Origin: Bradyrhizobium elkanii USDA 76
Lineage (GTDB): Bacteria; Pseudomonadota; Alphaproteobacteria; Rhizobiales; Xanthobacteraceae
Length of the DNA stretch: 64,000 bases
Assembly: GCF_023278185.1 (NCBI RefSeq)
Contig: NZ_CP066356.1
Span: forward strand, 744,001 to 808,000
Reading direction: 5' to 3'
Shown here: positions 44,232-53,425 of the stretch, one piece after another
How the letters are laid out: every line of letters starts with the position of its first letter
Position numbering within the stretch: position 1 is the first letter of the stretch
Made by a program: the position numbers and the translations under genes
Notes under the pieces: generated by a model
Databases searched by the model: none
What the model was told of the DNA's origin: nothing
The model's input: the letters and a program-made list of their open reading frames with translations, nothing else

Positions 44232-44254
44232 GGATCGCGTACCACACATTCGGC

Positions 44255-44386
44255 GTCGTCCCGGGCAAGCGCAGCGCGACCCGGGACCCATAACTACCAC
44301 TGTTTGAGATTGCGCAAAGCTGTGGCCCCAGCGCGGCATCACAACTGCATGCGATGGTTATAAGTCCCTGCTTTCGCAGGGACGAC
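44255..44386. repeat. Palindromic intergenic repeat (GTCGTCCC family)
   Basis: Outer arms GTCGTCCCGGGC...GACCCATAACTACC and GGTTATAAGTCCCTGCTTTC...GACGAC form a hyphenated palindrome. It is a diverged copy of the 29603 repeat and lies between the convergent pdeM and LysR genes. Confidence 0.65.
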
Positions 44387-44411
44387 AGCGGAGTAGCGGC
44401 GCGACCTCGCC

Positions 44412-45275
44412 CTAAGCCGCCTTCGCCTGCACGCTCTCGCAGTACTCCGCCAGCCTGTCCGCCAGCCGCAGTGTTGCCGGGCTGGCTTCGGGGGCGGCGA
44501 CGAGGGCGACCTCGGTGCGATCGATCGGCGCAAAGCCGTCCTTTGCGGTCAGCACGCGATGCTCCGCCTGGATCGACATTTCCGACAGGATGCTGAGCCC
44601 GAGGCCCGCGGCGACCGCGGCCTGGATGCCGGCGAGGCTGGAGGAGGTGTAGGCCATGTGCCAGTTGCGGCCGGCGCTTTCCAGCGCATGGATGGCGCGG
44701 GCGCGGTAGAGACAGCCCGAGGCGAAGCCGATCAGCGGAACCGAGCCGGCCGTCGTATCGCGCGGGTGGCTCTTGCTGGTGACCCAATGCACGCGTTCAG
44801 GCCACACCGCGATGCCGCCCTTCTCATTGGCGGCGCGCTTGATCAGCGCGAGATCGAGTTCGCCGCGTTCAAGATCGCGGTACAGGAACAGGCTCTGGCC
44901 GGAGCGCACGTCGAGCCGCAAGTTCGGATGGCTGCGCGCGAAAGTGGCGAGCAGCTTTGTCAGCCGATAGGCGGCAAAATCCTCGGTGATGCCGATCCGG
45001 ATCGCGCCTTCGCTGCCAGGCCGCGAGAGCACGTCGCGGGCTTCTTCGGCGAGTGACAATAGCCGCCGTGCGTAGGTCAACAACCGCTCGCCGGCTTCCG
45101 TCGGGCTGACATCCTTGCCGCTGCGGATCAAGAGCGGCTGGCCGACATCCTCCTCCAGGCGCTTGATCTGCTGGCTCACCGTCGACTGCGTGCGGTGGAC
45201 ACGCTCTCCGGCGCGGGTGAAGCCGCCGGCATCGACCACCGAGACGAAACTGCGCAACAGCTCCAGGTCGAGCAT
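44412..45275 (-). CDS. LysR family transcriptional regulator
   Basis: The 287-residue protein has an N-terminal winged HTH with MLDLELLRSFVSVVDAGGFT and VHRTQSTVSQQIKRLEEDVG. The effector domain (about 90-285) contains IRIGITEDFAAYRLTKLLAT. ATG 45275 has GGAG at seven bases and matches family N-termini; ATG 45287 adds four residues. It is divergent from the EamA transporter gene across about 100 A/T-rich bases, implying that it regulates the EamA-MBL operon. Confidence 0.87.
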   Translation of the reverse strand: MLDLELLRSFVSVVDAGGFTRAGERVHRTQSTVSQQIKRLEEDVGQPLLIRSGKDVSPTEAGERLLTYARRLLSLAEEARDVLSRPGSEGAIRIGITEDFAAYRLTKLLATFARSHPNLRLDVRSGQSLFLYRDLERGELDLALIKRAANEKGGIAVWPERVHWVTSKSHPRDTTAGSVPLIGFASGCLYRARAIHALESAGRNWHMAYTSSSLAGIQAAVAAGLGLSILSEMSIQAEHRVLTAKDGFAPIDRTEVALVAAPEASPATLRLADRLAEYCESVQAKAA

Positions 45276-45373
45276 CGCAGTCTCCATTTATAAATCCACT
45301 GCATGTCAGTTTATCATTTAATTTCCAAATATCAAGGCGCGGGCCTAGATCATGGCGGAAGGAGAATTCGCCC

Positions 45374-46297
45374 ATGTCCGCCGCAACCTCGATGGCCGCG
45401 CCCCGCGCCCGCTTCAACACCCTGCCGCTGCTGATCGCCCTGTTCTGCCTGCTCTGGAGCTACGCCTTCGTCGCCGGCAAGATCGGCGTCACCGATTGCC
45501 CGCCGCTGATCCTGCTCGCCGCGCGGTTTTCGCTCGCCGGGGTTCTGATCCTCGCCATCTCCTGGCTGCGCCGCGACCAATGGGATCTTAGCTGGCGCGA
45601 TGCGGCGGTGTTTGCCGTGCTCGGCGTCGCCAACAACGCGCTCTATCTCGGCCTCGGCTATACCGGCCTGAAGACCGTCTCGGCCGGGCTCGGCGCACTG
45701 ATCGTCTCGGCCAATCCGGTGTTCACCGCCATGCTGGCGGCGTTGTTCCTCGGCGAGAGCATGACCTTGCGCAAGGTGATCGGTCTCGTGCTCGGCATCG
45801 TCGGCGTCGCCTTGATCGTCTGGCATCGCATGTCGGTCGGATCGGACAGCCCGCATGGCATCCTGTTCACGCTGGCCTCGCTCGCCTCGATCGTGGCCGG
45901 CACCGTGCTGTTCAAGCTGCTGGCGCCGAAGGGCAGCCTGTGGATCGGCAACGGCATCCAGAACATCGCCGGCGGCCTTGCCGTGATGCCGTTCGCCTTC
46001 ACGCTCTCCAGCGTCAGCGACATCGTGCCCAGCATCCGTCTCGCCGGCGCCTTCACCTTCCTCGTGCTCGGCGGCTCGATCCTCGCCTATCTGCTCTGGT
46101 TTCATCTCCTGAAAGTGTGTGGCGCGACCGCCGCCAGCGCCTATCACTTCCTGATGCCGCCGCTCGGCATGCTGTTCGCCTATCTCGTGCTCGGCGAGCA
46201 TGTCGAATTTCGCGACCTGCTCGGGATCGTTCCGGTCGCGCTCGGCATTTACCTGGTGACCCGCCCGGCGGCCCCCACCAGCAGGAGTATGACGTGA
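45374..46297 (+). CDS. EamA/DMT family transporter
   Basis: The 307-residue protein has ten transmembrane helices in two EamA repeats. FCLLWSYAFVAGKIG and LGYTGLKTVSAGLGALIVSA are typical of repeat 1, and YHFLMPPLGMLFAYLVLGEH of repeat 2. It probably exports amino acids or related metabolites. Its stop overlaps the start of the MBL gene (GTGA), so the two are translationally coupled and may handle one compound. Confidence 0.88.
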   Translation: MSAATSMAAPRARFNTLPLLIALFCLLWSYAFVAGKIGVTDCPPLILLAARFSLAGVLILAISWLRRDQWDLSWRDAAVFAVLGVANNALYLGLGYTGLKTVSAGLGALIVSANPVFTAMLAALFLGESMTLRKVIGLVLGIVGVALIVWHRMSVGSDSPHGILFTLASLASIVAGTVLFKLLAPKGSLWIGNGIQNIAGGLAVMPFAFTLSSVSDIVPSIRLAGAFTFLVLGGSILAYLLWFHLLKVCGATAASAYHFLMPPLGMLFAYLVLGEHVEFRDLLGIVPVALGIYLVTRPAAPTSRSMT

Positions 46298-47058
46298 GCA
46301 TCACCATCACACTGATCGGAGGCCCAACCGCCCTGATCGAGATCGACGGGTTCCGCCTGCTCACCGATCCCACCTTCGATGCACCCGGCGAGTATCAACT
46401 GCCGCATGTGAAACTGGAGAAACTGACGGGTCCGGCGCTCGGCGCGCGCGATGTCGGCGCGATCGATGCGGTGCTGCTGAGCCACGACCAGCATTCCGAC
46501 AATCTCGACCATTCGGGCCGGGATTTCCTTAAAAGCGCGAAGCGCGTGCTGACGACGGAGGCCGGCGCGAGGCGGCTCGGCGGCAACGCCGAGGGCTTTG
46601 CGCCCTGGGCCTCGACCGAGTTGCAGAAGGGCGGCCGGACGCTCACCATCACCGCGACGCCGGCGCGGCACGGGCCGGCCGGGATCGAGCCGTTGTCCGG
46701 CGACGTCATCGGTTTCGTGGTCGAGCCGGCCAAGCCCGGCCGTCCGGTCTACGTCAGCGGCGACACCACCTGGTTCGACGGCGTCGCGGAGGTCGCGCGG
46801 CGCTTCGACTGCGGCGTGGTGCTGCCGTTCGCCGGCGCGGCGCAAACCCGCGGCCCCTTCCATCTCACCATGGACACCAACGACGCGATCGAGACCGCGC
46901 GCGCCTTTGCGGACGCGGTGATCGTGCCGGTTCATACCGACGGCTGGGCGCATTTCCGGCAGAGCGCGAGCGACCTGCGCGCGAGCTTCGATACACTCGG
47001 CTTCGGCCGCCGTCTGCGCATCCTCGAACCCGGCGTCGCCACGGTCATCGAGCCGTAG
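46294..47058 (+). CDS. MBL-fold hydrolase (YtnP/UlaG-like)
   Basis: The 254-residue metallo-beta-lactamase-fold protein has a metal motif in AVLLSHDQHSDNLDHSG (HxxHxD variant), His in ITATPARHGPAG, Asp in YVSGDTTWFDG and a late His in VIVPVHTDGWAHF. This is the L-ascorbate-6-phosphate lactonase/UlaG-like branch. GTG 46294 has AGGAG at seven bases and overlaps the EamA stop by four bases. The substrate is unknown. Confidence 0.82.
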   Translation: MSITITLIGGPTALIEIDGFRLLTDPTFDAPGEYQLPHVKLEKLTGPALGARDVGAIDAVLLSHDQHSDNLDHSGRDFLKSAKRVLTTEAGARRLGGNAEGFAPWASTELQKGGRTLTITATPARHGPAGIEPLSGDVIGFVVEPAKPGRPVYVSGDTTWFDGVAEVARRFDCGVVLPFAGAAQTRGPFHLTMDTNDAIETARAFADAVIVPVHTDGWAHFRQSASDLRASFDTLGFGRRLRILEPGVATVIEP

Positions 47059-47116
47059 GTTTCGTCCCAGGAACCTTGCCGGTATCCGGCTCGTTATCGG
47101 ACGGCTGGAACCGGAC

Positions 47117-48448
47117 ATGACGCGGCAAGGGACGATCCCACCAGACGACAAACATGACGATGCGCCGGCGGCGAAGCCCCGGCGCCAGCCGTTCGGTTTC
47201 AACCGCGTCCTGAAGACGCTCGGCCCCGGCCTGATCACCGGCGCGTCCGACGACGACCCTTCGGGGATCGGCACCTACAGCCAGGCCGGCGCGCAGCTCG
47301 GCTACGGCATTGGCTGGACCATGCTGCTGACGTTTCCGCTGATGAGTGCGATCCAGGAGATTTCGGCGCGGGTCGGCCGCGTCACCGGGCACGGCATCGC
47401 GGGCAATGTATGCCGGCATTATCCGGGCTGGCTGCTCGCCGTCGTGGTGACGCTGCTGTCGATTGCCAACACCATCAACATCGCGGCCGACCTCTCGGCC
47501 ATGGCCGACGCAGCAAAGCTCCTGATCGGCGGTCCGGCCATTCTCTATGTGGTGCTGTTCGGCGTGACCTCGGTGGCCGCGCAGATCTTCATGAACTACC
47601 GGCGCTACGTCGCGATCCTGAAATGGCTGACGCTCAGCCTGTTCGCCTATGTCGCGGCGCTCGCCTTTGCCAAGGTGTCGTGGACGGAAGCCCTGGCCGG
47701 CGTGCTGCTGCCGCGCATCAGCTGGAGCGCCGACTATTTCACGACCATCGTTGCGATCCTCGGCACCACGATCTCGCCCTATCTGTTCTTCTGGCAGGCC
47801 TCGCAGGAGGCGGAGGAGCAGCGGGTCGATGTCACCAAGCATCCGCTGATCGAGCGGCATTACGGCGCCCGGCGCGAATTCTCGCGCATCCGTGCCGACA
47901 CCATCACCGGCATGGCATTCTCGAACGTGATCGCATTGTCGATCATCGTCACCGCCGCCGCATCGCTGCATGCCGCCGGCAAGACCGATATCCAGACCTC
48001 GGCGCAGGCTGCCGAGGCGCTGCGCCCGATCGCCGGGCCGTTTGCCGAGGTGATCTTCGCGCTCGGCATCGTCGGCACCGGCCTTCTGGCGATCCCGGTG
48101 CTCGCGGGCGCGACGGCCTATGCGGTCGGCGAGGGCCGGCGATGGCGGGTTGGGCTGACGCGCAGGCCGAAGGAGGCGATCGCGTTCTATTCGGTGCTGG
48201 CGCTGTCGGGCGGCATCGGCATCGCGCTCAACTTCACGCCGATCGATCCGATCGCGGCGTTGTACTGGAGCGCGGTCGTCAACGGCGTGCTCGCGGTGCC
48301 CGTGATGGTGCTGCTGATGTTCATGGCCCGCCGCCGGGACGTGATGGACCGCTTTGTGGTCGGCGGCTGGCTGTACTGGCTCGGCTGGCTCTCGACCGGC
48401 GCGATGGCGCTCAGCGTGATCGCGATGGGGGTCGGCTTCCTGCTGTAG
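47117..48448 (+). CDS. NRAMP-like metal cation transporter
   Basis: The 443-residue LeuT-fold membrane protein has eleven or so helices. Helix 1 has LGPGLITGASDDDPSGIGTY, with DDPSG in place of the canonical DPGN. Helix 6 has YLFFWQASQEAEEQRVD instead of the metal-binding MPH motif. This matches the branch of NRAMP-related proteins in which the A-x-x-M metal-binding methionine is missing, so Mn/Fe transport should not be assumed; Mg, Al or another substrate is possible. It is convergent with the Lrp gene. Confidence 0.8.
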   Translation: MTRQGTIPPDDKHDDAPAAKPRRQPFGFNRVLKTLGPGLITGASDDDPSGIGTYSQAGAQLGYGIGWTMLLTFPLMSAIQEISARVGRVTGHGIAGNVCRHYPGWLLAVVVTLLSIANTINIAADLSAMADAAKLLIGGPAILYVVLFGVTSVAAQIFMNYRRYVAILKWLTLSLFAYVAALAFAKVSWTEALAGVLLPRISWSADYFTTIVAILGTTISPYLFFWQASQEAEEQRVDVTKHPLIERHYGARREFSRIRADTITGMAFSNVIALSIIVTAAASLHAAGKTDIQTSAQAAEALRPIAGPFAEVIFALGIVGTGLLAIPVLAGATAYAVGEGRRWRVGLTRRPKEAIAFYSVLALSGGIGIALNFTPIDPIAALYWSAVVNGVLAVPVMVLLMFMARRRDVMDRFVVGGWLYWLGWLSTGAMALSVIAMGVGFLL

Positions 48449-48462
48449 CTCGTTCGAACTCC

Positions 48463-48972
48463 TCAACCCTCGCCGAACAGCGAGCTATCGATCTTGGTGG
48501 TCGATTTGACCTTTCGCAGGATGATCGTCGTGCGGTAGCTCGCGATGTCGGTGTCCGGATGCATGAGGCGGTCGAGGATGAAGGATTGATAGCGCGCCAG
48601 GTCGGTGGACACGATCCGTAGCGAGTAATCCCAATCGCCGGCAATCATGCAACATTCGACGACCTCCGGAAGGTCGATCACCTTCCTCTCGAAGCGCGCG
48701 AAGGATTCCCTGTTCTGTTGCTTGAGACGGACCTCGACGATCACGTCGAACCCGAGTCCAACCCGCGTTGGGTCCACCAGCGCCACATAGCGATTGATGA
48801 CGCCGGCCTCTTCGAGGGTGCGAACGCGTCGCATGCAGGGGGCAGACGAGAGGCCGATCCGTTCGGCCAGCTCGAGATTCGTGATGCGCCCCTCGACCTG
48901 CAGCACGTCGAGGATTTTTCGGTCGATCTCGTCAATCACGATCGCGGTTCCCATTTCTTTCGTATTTTCCAT
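48463..48972 (-). CDS. Lrp/AsnC family regulator
   Basis: The 169-residue protein has an N-terminal HTH, IDEIDRKILDVLQVEGRITN then LELAERIGLSSAPCMRRVRT, and a C-terminal RAM ligand-binding domain with VVECCMIAGDWDYSLRIVST. ATG 48972 was chosen; 48954 is possible. It is divergent from the dialkylglycine decarboxylase gene, which it probably controls in response to an amino acid. Confidence 0.9.
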   Translation of the reverse strand: MENTKEMGTAIVIDEIDRKILDVLQVEGRITNLELAERIGLSSAPCMRRVRTLEEAGVINRYVALVDPTRVGLGFDVIVEVRLKQQNRESFARFERKVIDLPEVVECCMIAGDWDYSLRIVSTDLARYQSFILDRLMHPDTDIASYRTTIILRKVKSTTKIDSSLFGEG

Positions 48973-49049
48973 CTTTTGCGCAATTGATTGCAGAAGAGGG
49001 GATGAAATGCATCTCAAATCGCAATGTCATTGCCCTCGCGCGCGCATAA

Positions 49050-50411
<1,362 letters not shown>

Positions 50412-50412
50412 A

Positions 50413-51195
50413 TCAATCCTTGCGGAACACGATCGAGGCCATCCAGCCGGTCATCAGCGCCATGAACGCGGTGATCAACCCGTAGACAAAGCCGTTCTGC
50501 CGCGCGGTGGTGGCGACGAATTGCTCGAAGCCGACCTTGACGATCTCGAACGCGGTCTCGGCCTTGGTCACCAGCGCGCCGTCGGAAAACAGCTTGATCT
50601 CGACATTATACGTGCCGATCGGCACCTCCGCGGGCAGCGGAATGCCGGTGCGGAACAGGGTCGGCGTCAGGAAGGTCACCGCCGAGGTCGCCTCACGGTA
50701 CAGCCCGTGCTCGGAGCGCAGCCGCACGAAGGCGCTGCGGAACGGGTCGTTCGGCACCACGTCGGCATAGTCGGGCCCGACCCGCTGCATCAGCAGCACG
50801 TTGTTGAGCCCGAGCTGTTGCCGCCGCTGCACCTCGGGCGAGGCGATCTGGTCGAACGGGCGATTGGAGAACAGTGCGAGATAGCCCGGCACCTGCAGGA
50901 ACTGGCGCGAGTCGGTGTTGATCCAGATGCCGAACTTGCGCTCCTTGCGCCGCGTGACCATGTCGGCGCGCGGGCCGGACACTGTGACGACGAGGTCGTA
51001 GTTCGTGCGGTTTGACGGCGTCTTGTCGTCTTTCTCGACCGAGCCGAACAACACCAACTCGCCGCCGGAATAGTTCGGCGTCACCGTGACGCGGTGATTG
51101 GAGACCGAAACAATCAGGCGCTCGGCATGAGCGGGCGCGGCCGCCAGGCTGGCGACGGCAAGGCCGATGATCGCGAGCGCCGTGCGCAGCCTCAT
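50413..51195 (-). CDS. TIGR02186 family membrane-anchored periplasmic protein
   Basis: The 260-residue protein has a signal peptide (about 1-24), an immunoglobulin-like periplasmic domain (LIVSVSNHRVTVTPNYSGGE, VTVSGPRADMVTRRKERKFG) and a C-terminal transmembrane helix (about 235-255). The family is regularly paired with TauE/SafE exporters; here its ATG overlaps the exporter stop (ATGA). It may help the exporter handle sulfite or another sulfur compound. Confidence 0.85.
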   Translation of the reverse strand: MRLRTALAIIGLAVASLAAAPAHAERLIVSVSNHRVTVTPNYSGGELVLFGSVEKDDKTPSNRTNYDLVVTVSGPRADMVTRRKERKFGIWINTDSRQFLQVPGYLALFSNRPFDQIASPEVQRRQQLGLNNVLLMQRVGPDYADVVPNDPFRSAFVRLRSEHGLYREATSAVTFLTPTLFRTGIPLPAEVPIGTYNVEIKLFSDGALVTKAETAFEIVKVGFEQFVATTARQNGFVYGLITAFMALMTGWMASIVFRKD

Positions 51196-52121
51196 GGCGG
51201 CGCTCCGCCGGTTTCGCGGATGCTGAACAGGTCCTGCGGCCGGATCACCAGCTCCACCGCAAAGCGGATGCCGACCGCGAGCACGAGCAGGCCGAGCAGC
51301 AGGCGCAGATGCTCGCCGCGGATCTTCTGGCCGGCGCGGGCGCCGAACTGCGCGCCGGTGACGCCACCGACCATCAGGATCAGTGCCAGCACGGCGTCGA
51401 CCAGATGGTTGGTCACGGCGTGCAGCATGGTCGCGAACACCATGGTGACGAGGGTGAGCACCATCGAGGTGCCGATCACGGTCGAGGTCGGCACCCGCAG
51501 CACATAGATCATCAGCGGCACCAGGATGAAGCCGCCGCCGATTCCCATCACCGCGCCGATGAAGCCGATCGCGAGCCCGACCACGACGACCGGGATGACG
51601 GAGAGGTAGATCTTGGAGCGCTTGAAGCGCAGCTTCAGCGGCAGGCCGTGGATCCAGCCATGGCTGCCGGGCTTGCGCAGGGTGACGGGGCGGCCGCCGC
51701 GGGCGCGCAGCATCGCGCGCAGGCCTTCCCAGAACATCAGCCCGCCGACCGTCGTCAGCAGGATGACGTAGGACAGCGCGATCATCAGGTCGAGCTGGCC
51801 GAGCGAGCGCAGGAAGGTGAAGGTCCACACCCCGAGCGTGGTGCCGAGCGTGCCTCCGACCAGAAGCACCGCCGCCAGCAGCGGGTCGATCGCGCGTCTG
51901 CGCCAATAGGAAATGGCACCGGAGAACGAGGAGGCCGCGATGTGGCTGGCGACGGAGGCGACCGCGACCGCGGGCGCGATGCCGACGAAGATCAGCAGCG
52001 GCGTCATCAGGAAGCCGCCGCCGATCCCGAACATGCCGGAGACGAATCCAACCGCCGCGCCCATCGCCAGGATGAGGAAGACATTGACCGGAATGTCGGC
52101 GATCGGGAGGTAGAGCTGCAC
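51192..52121 (-). CDS. TauE/SafE family exporter
   Basis: The 309-residue protein has eight or nine transmembrane helices in two repeats, each with the TauE glycine motif: GFVSGMFGIGGGFLMTPLLI and GFIGAVMGIGGGFILVPLMI. These proteins export sulfite, sulfoacetate or related anions. The start is taken as GTG 52121, giving MQLYLPIADIPVNVF; an in-frame extension to 52172 is less likely. It is coupled by ATGA to the TIGR02186 gene. Confidence 0.88.
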   Translation of the reverse strand: MQLYLPIADIPVNVFLILAMGAAVGFVSGMFGIGGGFLMTPLLIFVGIAPAVAVASVASHIAASSFSGAISYWRRRAIDPLLAAVLLVGGTLGTTLGVWTFTFLRSLGQLDLMIALSYVILLTTVGGLMFWEGLRAMLRARGGRPVTLRKPGSHGWIHGLPLKLRFKRSKIYLSVIPVVVVGLAIGFIGAVMGIGGGFILVPLMIYVLRVPTSTVIGTSMVLTLVTMVFATMLHAVTNHLVDAVLALILMVGGVTGAQFGARAGQKIRGEHLRLLLGLLVLAVGIRFAVELVIRPQDLFSIRETGGAPP

Positions 52122-52392
52122 GCGCGTCGCTTCTTGTCGGTTCGCCGCGAGTTCGGCGCAAGGCCGCATCACGGCGTGATGTCGTTCTGGTCGGGCATTC
52201 TCCGGCTGAACGAATCCGGTCGGCGCGCAAGACGCAGGCGAACGCGGGTCGATTGCCTGCGTCTTGCATAACCGAATTCGGCGGGGGGAGGGACTAAAGA
52301 ATCCGCTCCCGGGGGCATTTTTCGCCGCACCTGGCCGCCGTCTGCGGACGTGGTTGATAATTCAGATTAATGGCGCCGGTGTCGGCTTGTCT

Positions 52393-52467
52393 GAGCATGA
52401 TCTCCGCGCAAACGCGTTCCGCGTTTGTCGCGAGGGAAAACCGTTCCGCACTTTTCCCGATCATGCT
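52393..52467. repeat. GAGCATGATC...GATCATGCT intergenic palindrome
   Basis: GAGCATGATC at 52393 is answered by CGATCATGCT at 52458-52467, with an inner AAACGCGTT/CCGCGTTTG pair. It abuts the stop of the ClpP-like gene and may end its transcript. Confidence 0.65.
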
Positions 52468-53310
52468 TCAGGGCCGATCGGCAGGCCTGGTGATCAGGTT
52501 CAGCGCGAGCGCCTCCTTCGGGTTCAGCCAGCGGATATCTGAGGTTTGCGACATCGCCTCGACGATCCCGGAGGAGACGCCCATCTTGGTCATGTAGCCC
52601 AGCACCATGCCCTGGATGCGTTGTGCCTCGGCGAGGGGATCGCTGACGGGCGTGCTCGTCGTGAAGCGATGCACGCCGAGCCGCGAGCCCGCGATGCCAT
52701 AGCGCGTCTGGCCGCCAGCATAGACCAGCACGCAAGCGCTGGCGCAGGACGCGGGGCGGAGCTTGCCCGAGGCATCGGCGGTGGCGACCGCGGTGACCAG
52801 CCCGCGGGTGCGGATGACCTCGCCCATGATGGCGGCCTGGTTCAGCGCGCCGCCCGGCGACGACAGCAGCACGACGTCGCCTGGCGCGAGACGCGCCTCG
52901 CTGAGCCGGTCGCGGAACCAGCTCGCGCTGGCTGAGCCGATCTTGCCGCTGATCGCAAGCGCCCGCCGGCCGCGGCCCGATCCGTCGATGTCGACGTCGG
53001 GAATCACCGCCGACGTCATGCTGGCCGCGATATAGGTCTCGCGCCAGAAGTCCCAGGCGCCCGGCGTCGACAGGTCCCGGTAAGCCTGGATGGCAACGCT
53101 CGACAACAGCAGCACGAAGATGATGATGGACCAGAGCGAGAACCGGAACGCGCGGGGCGGCGATGCCGCGTTCCCTTGCGGCGTCGGCGGAGGCGGGGCC
53201 GAGGGGCGCGGGGCAAATGGAGACGGCGCCTGCCGCGGCGGCGCAACGCGGGGACCGGTCGGCGACGAACGGTGGCCCGTTCCATCATCCTGGCGATCGT
53301 CGACAGACAA
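52468..53310 (-). CDS. ClpP-fold-like membrane-anchored protein
   Basis: The 280-residue protein has a Pro-rich cytosolic N-terminus (about 20-55), one transmembrane helix (about 60-77, WSIIIFVLLLSSVAIQAY) and a periplasmic ClpP/crotonase-like domain. VVLLSSPGGALNQAAIMGEV holds the oxyanion loop, RPASCASACVLVYAGG the candidate nucleophile S191 and GSRLGVHRF H214. This matches the COG3904-type predicted periplasmic proteins. Activity is unproven. A shorter relative is encoded at 22302. Confidence 0.75.
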   Translation of the reverse strand: MSVDDRQDDGTGHRSSPTGPRVAPPRQAPSPFAPRPSAPPPPTPQGNAASPPRAFRFSLWSIIIFVLLLSSVAIQAYRDLSTPGAWDFWRETYIAASMTSAVIPDVDIDGSGRGRRALAISGKIGSASASWFRDRLSEARLAPGDVVLLSSPGGALNQAAIMGEVIRTRGLVTAVATADASGKLRPASCASACVLVYAGGQTRYGIAGSRLGVHRFTTSTPVSDPLAEAQRIQGMVLGYMTKMGVSSGIVEAMSQTSDIRWLNPKEALALNLITRPADRP

Positions 53311-53425
53311 GCCTGACCCTCCGGAACGCGTACGCCGACGGCGCGGAACTGCGCGCCTGTCTACACGGCGGAAGGCCGGAGGTATAGGACAGCGGCGCCG
53401 TCAAGGCGCCGCAGCCGTCTCGAAC

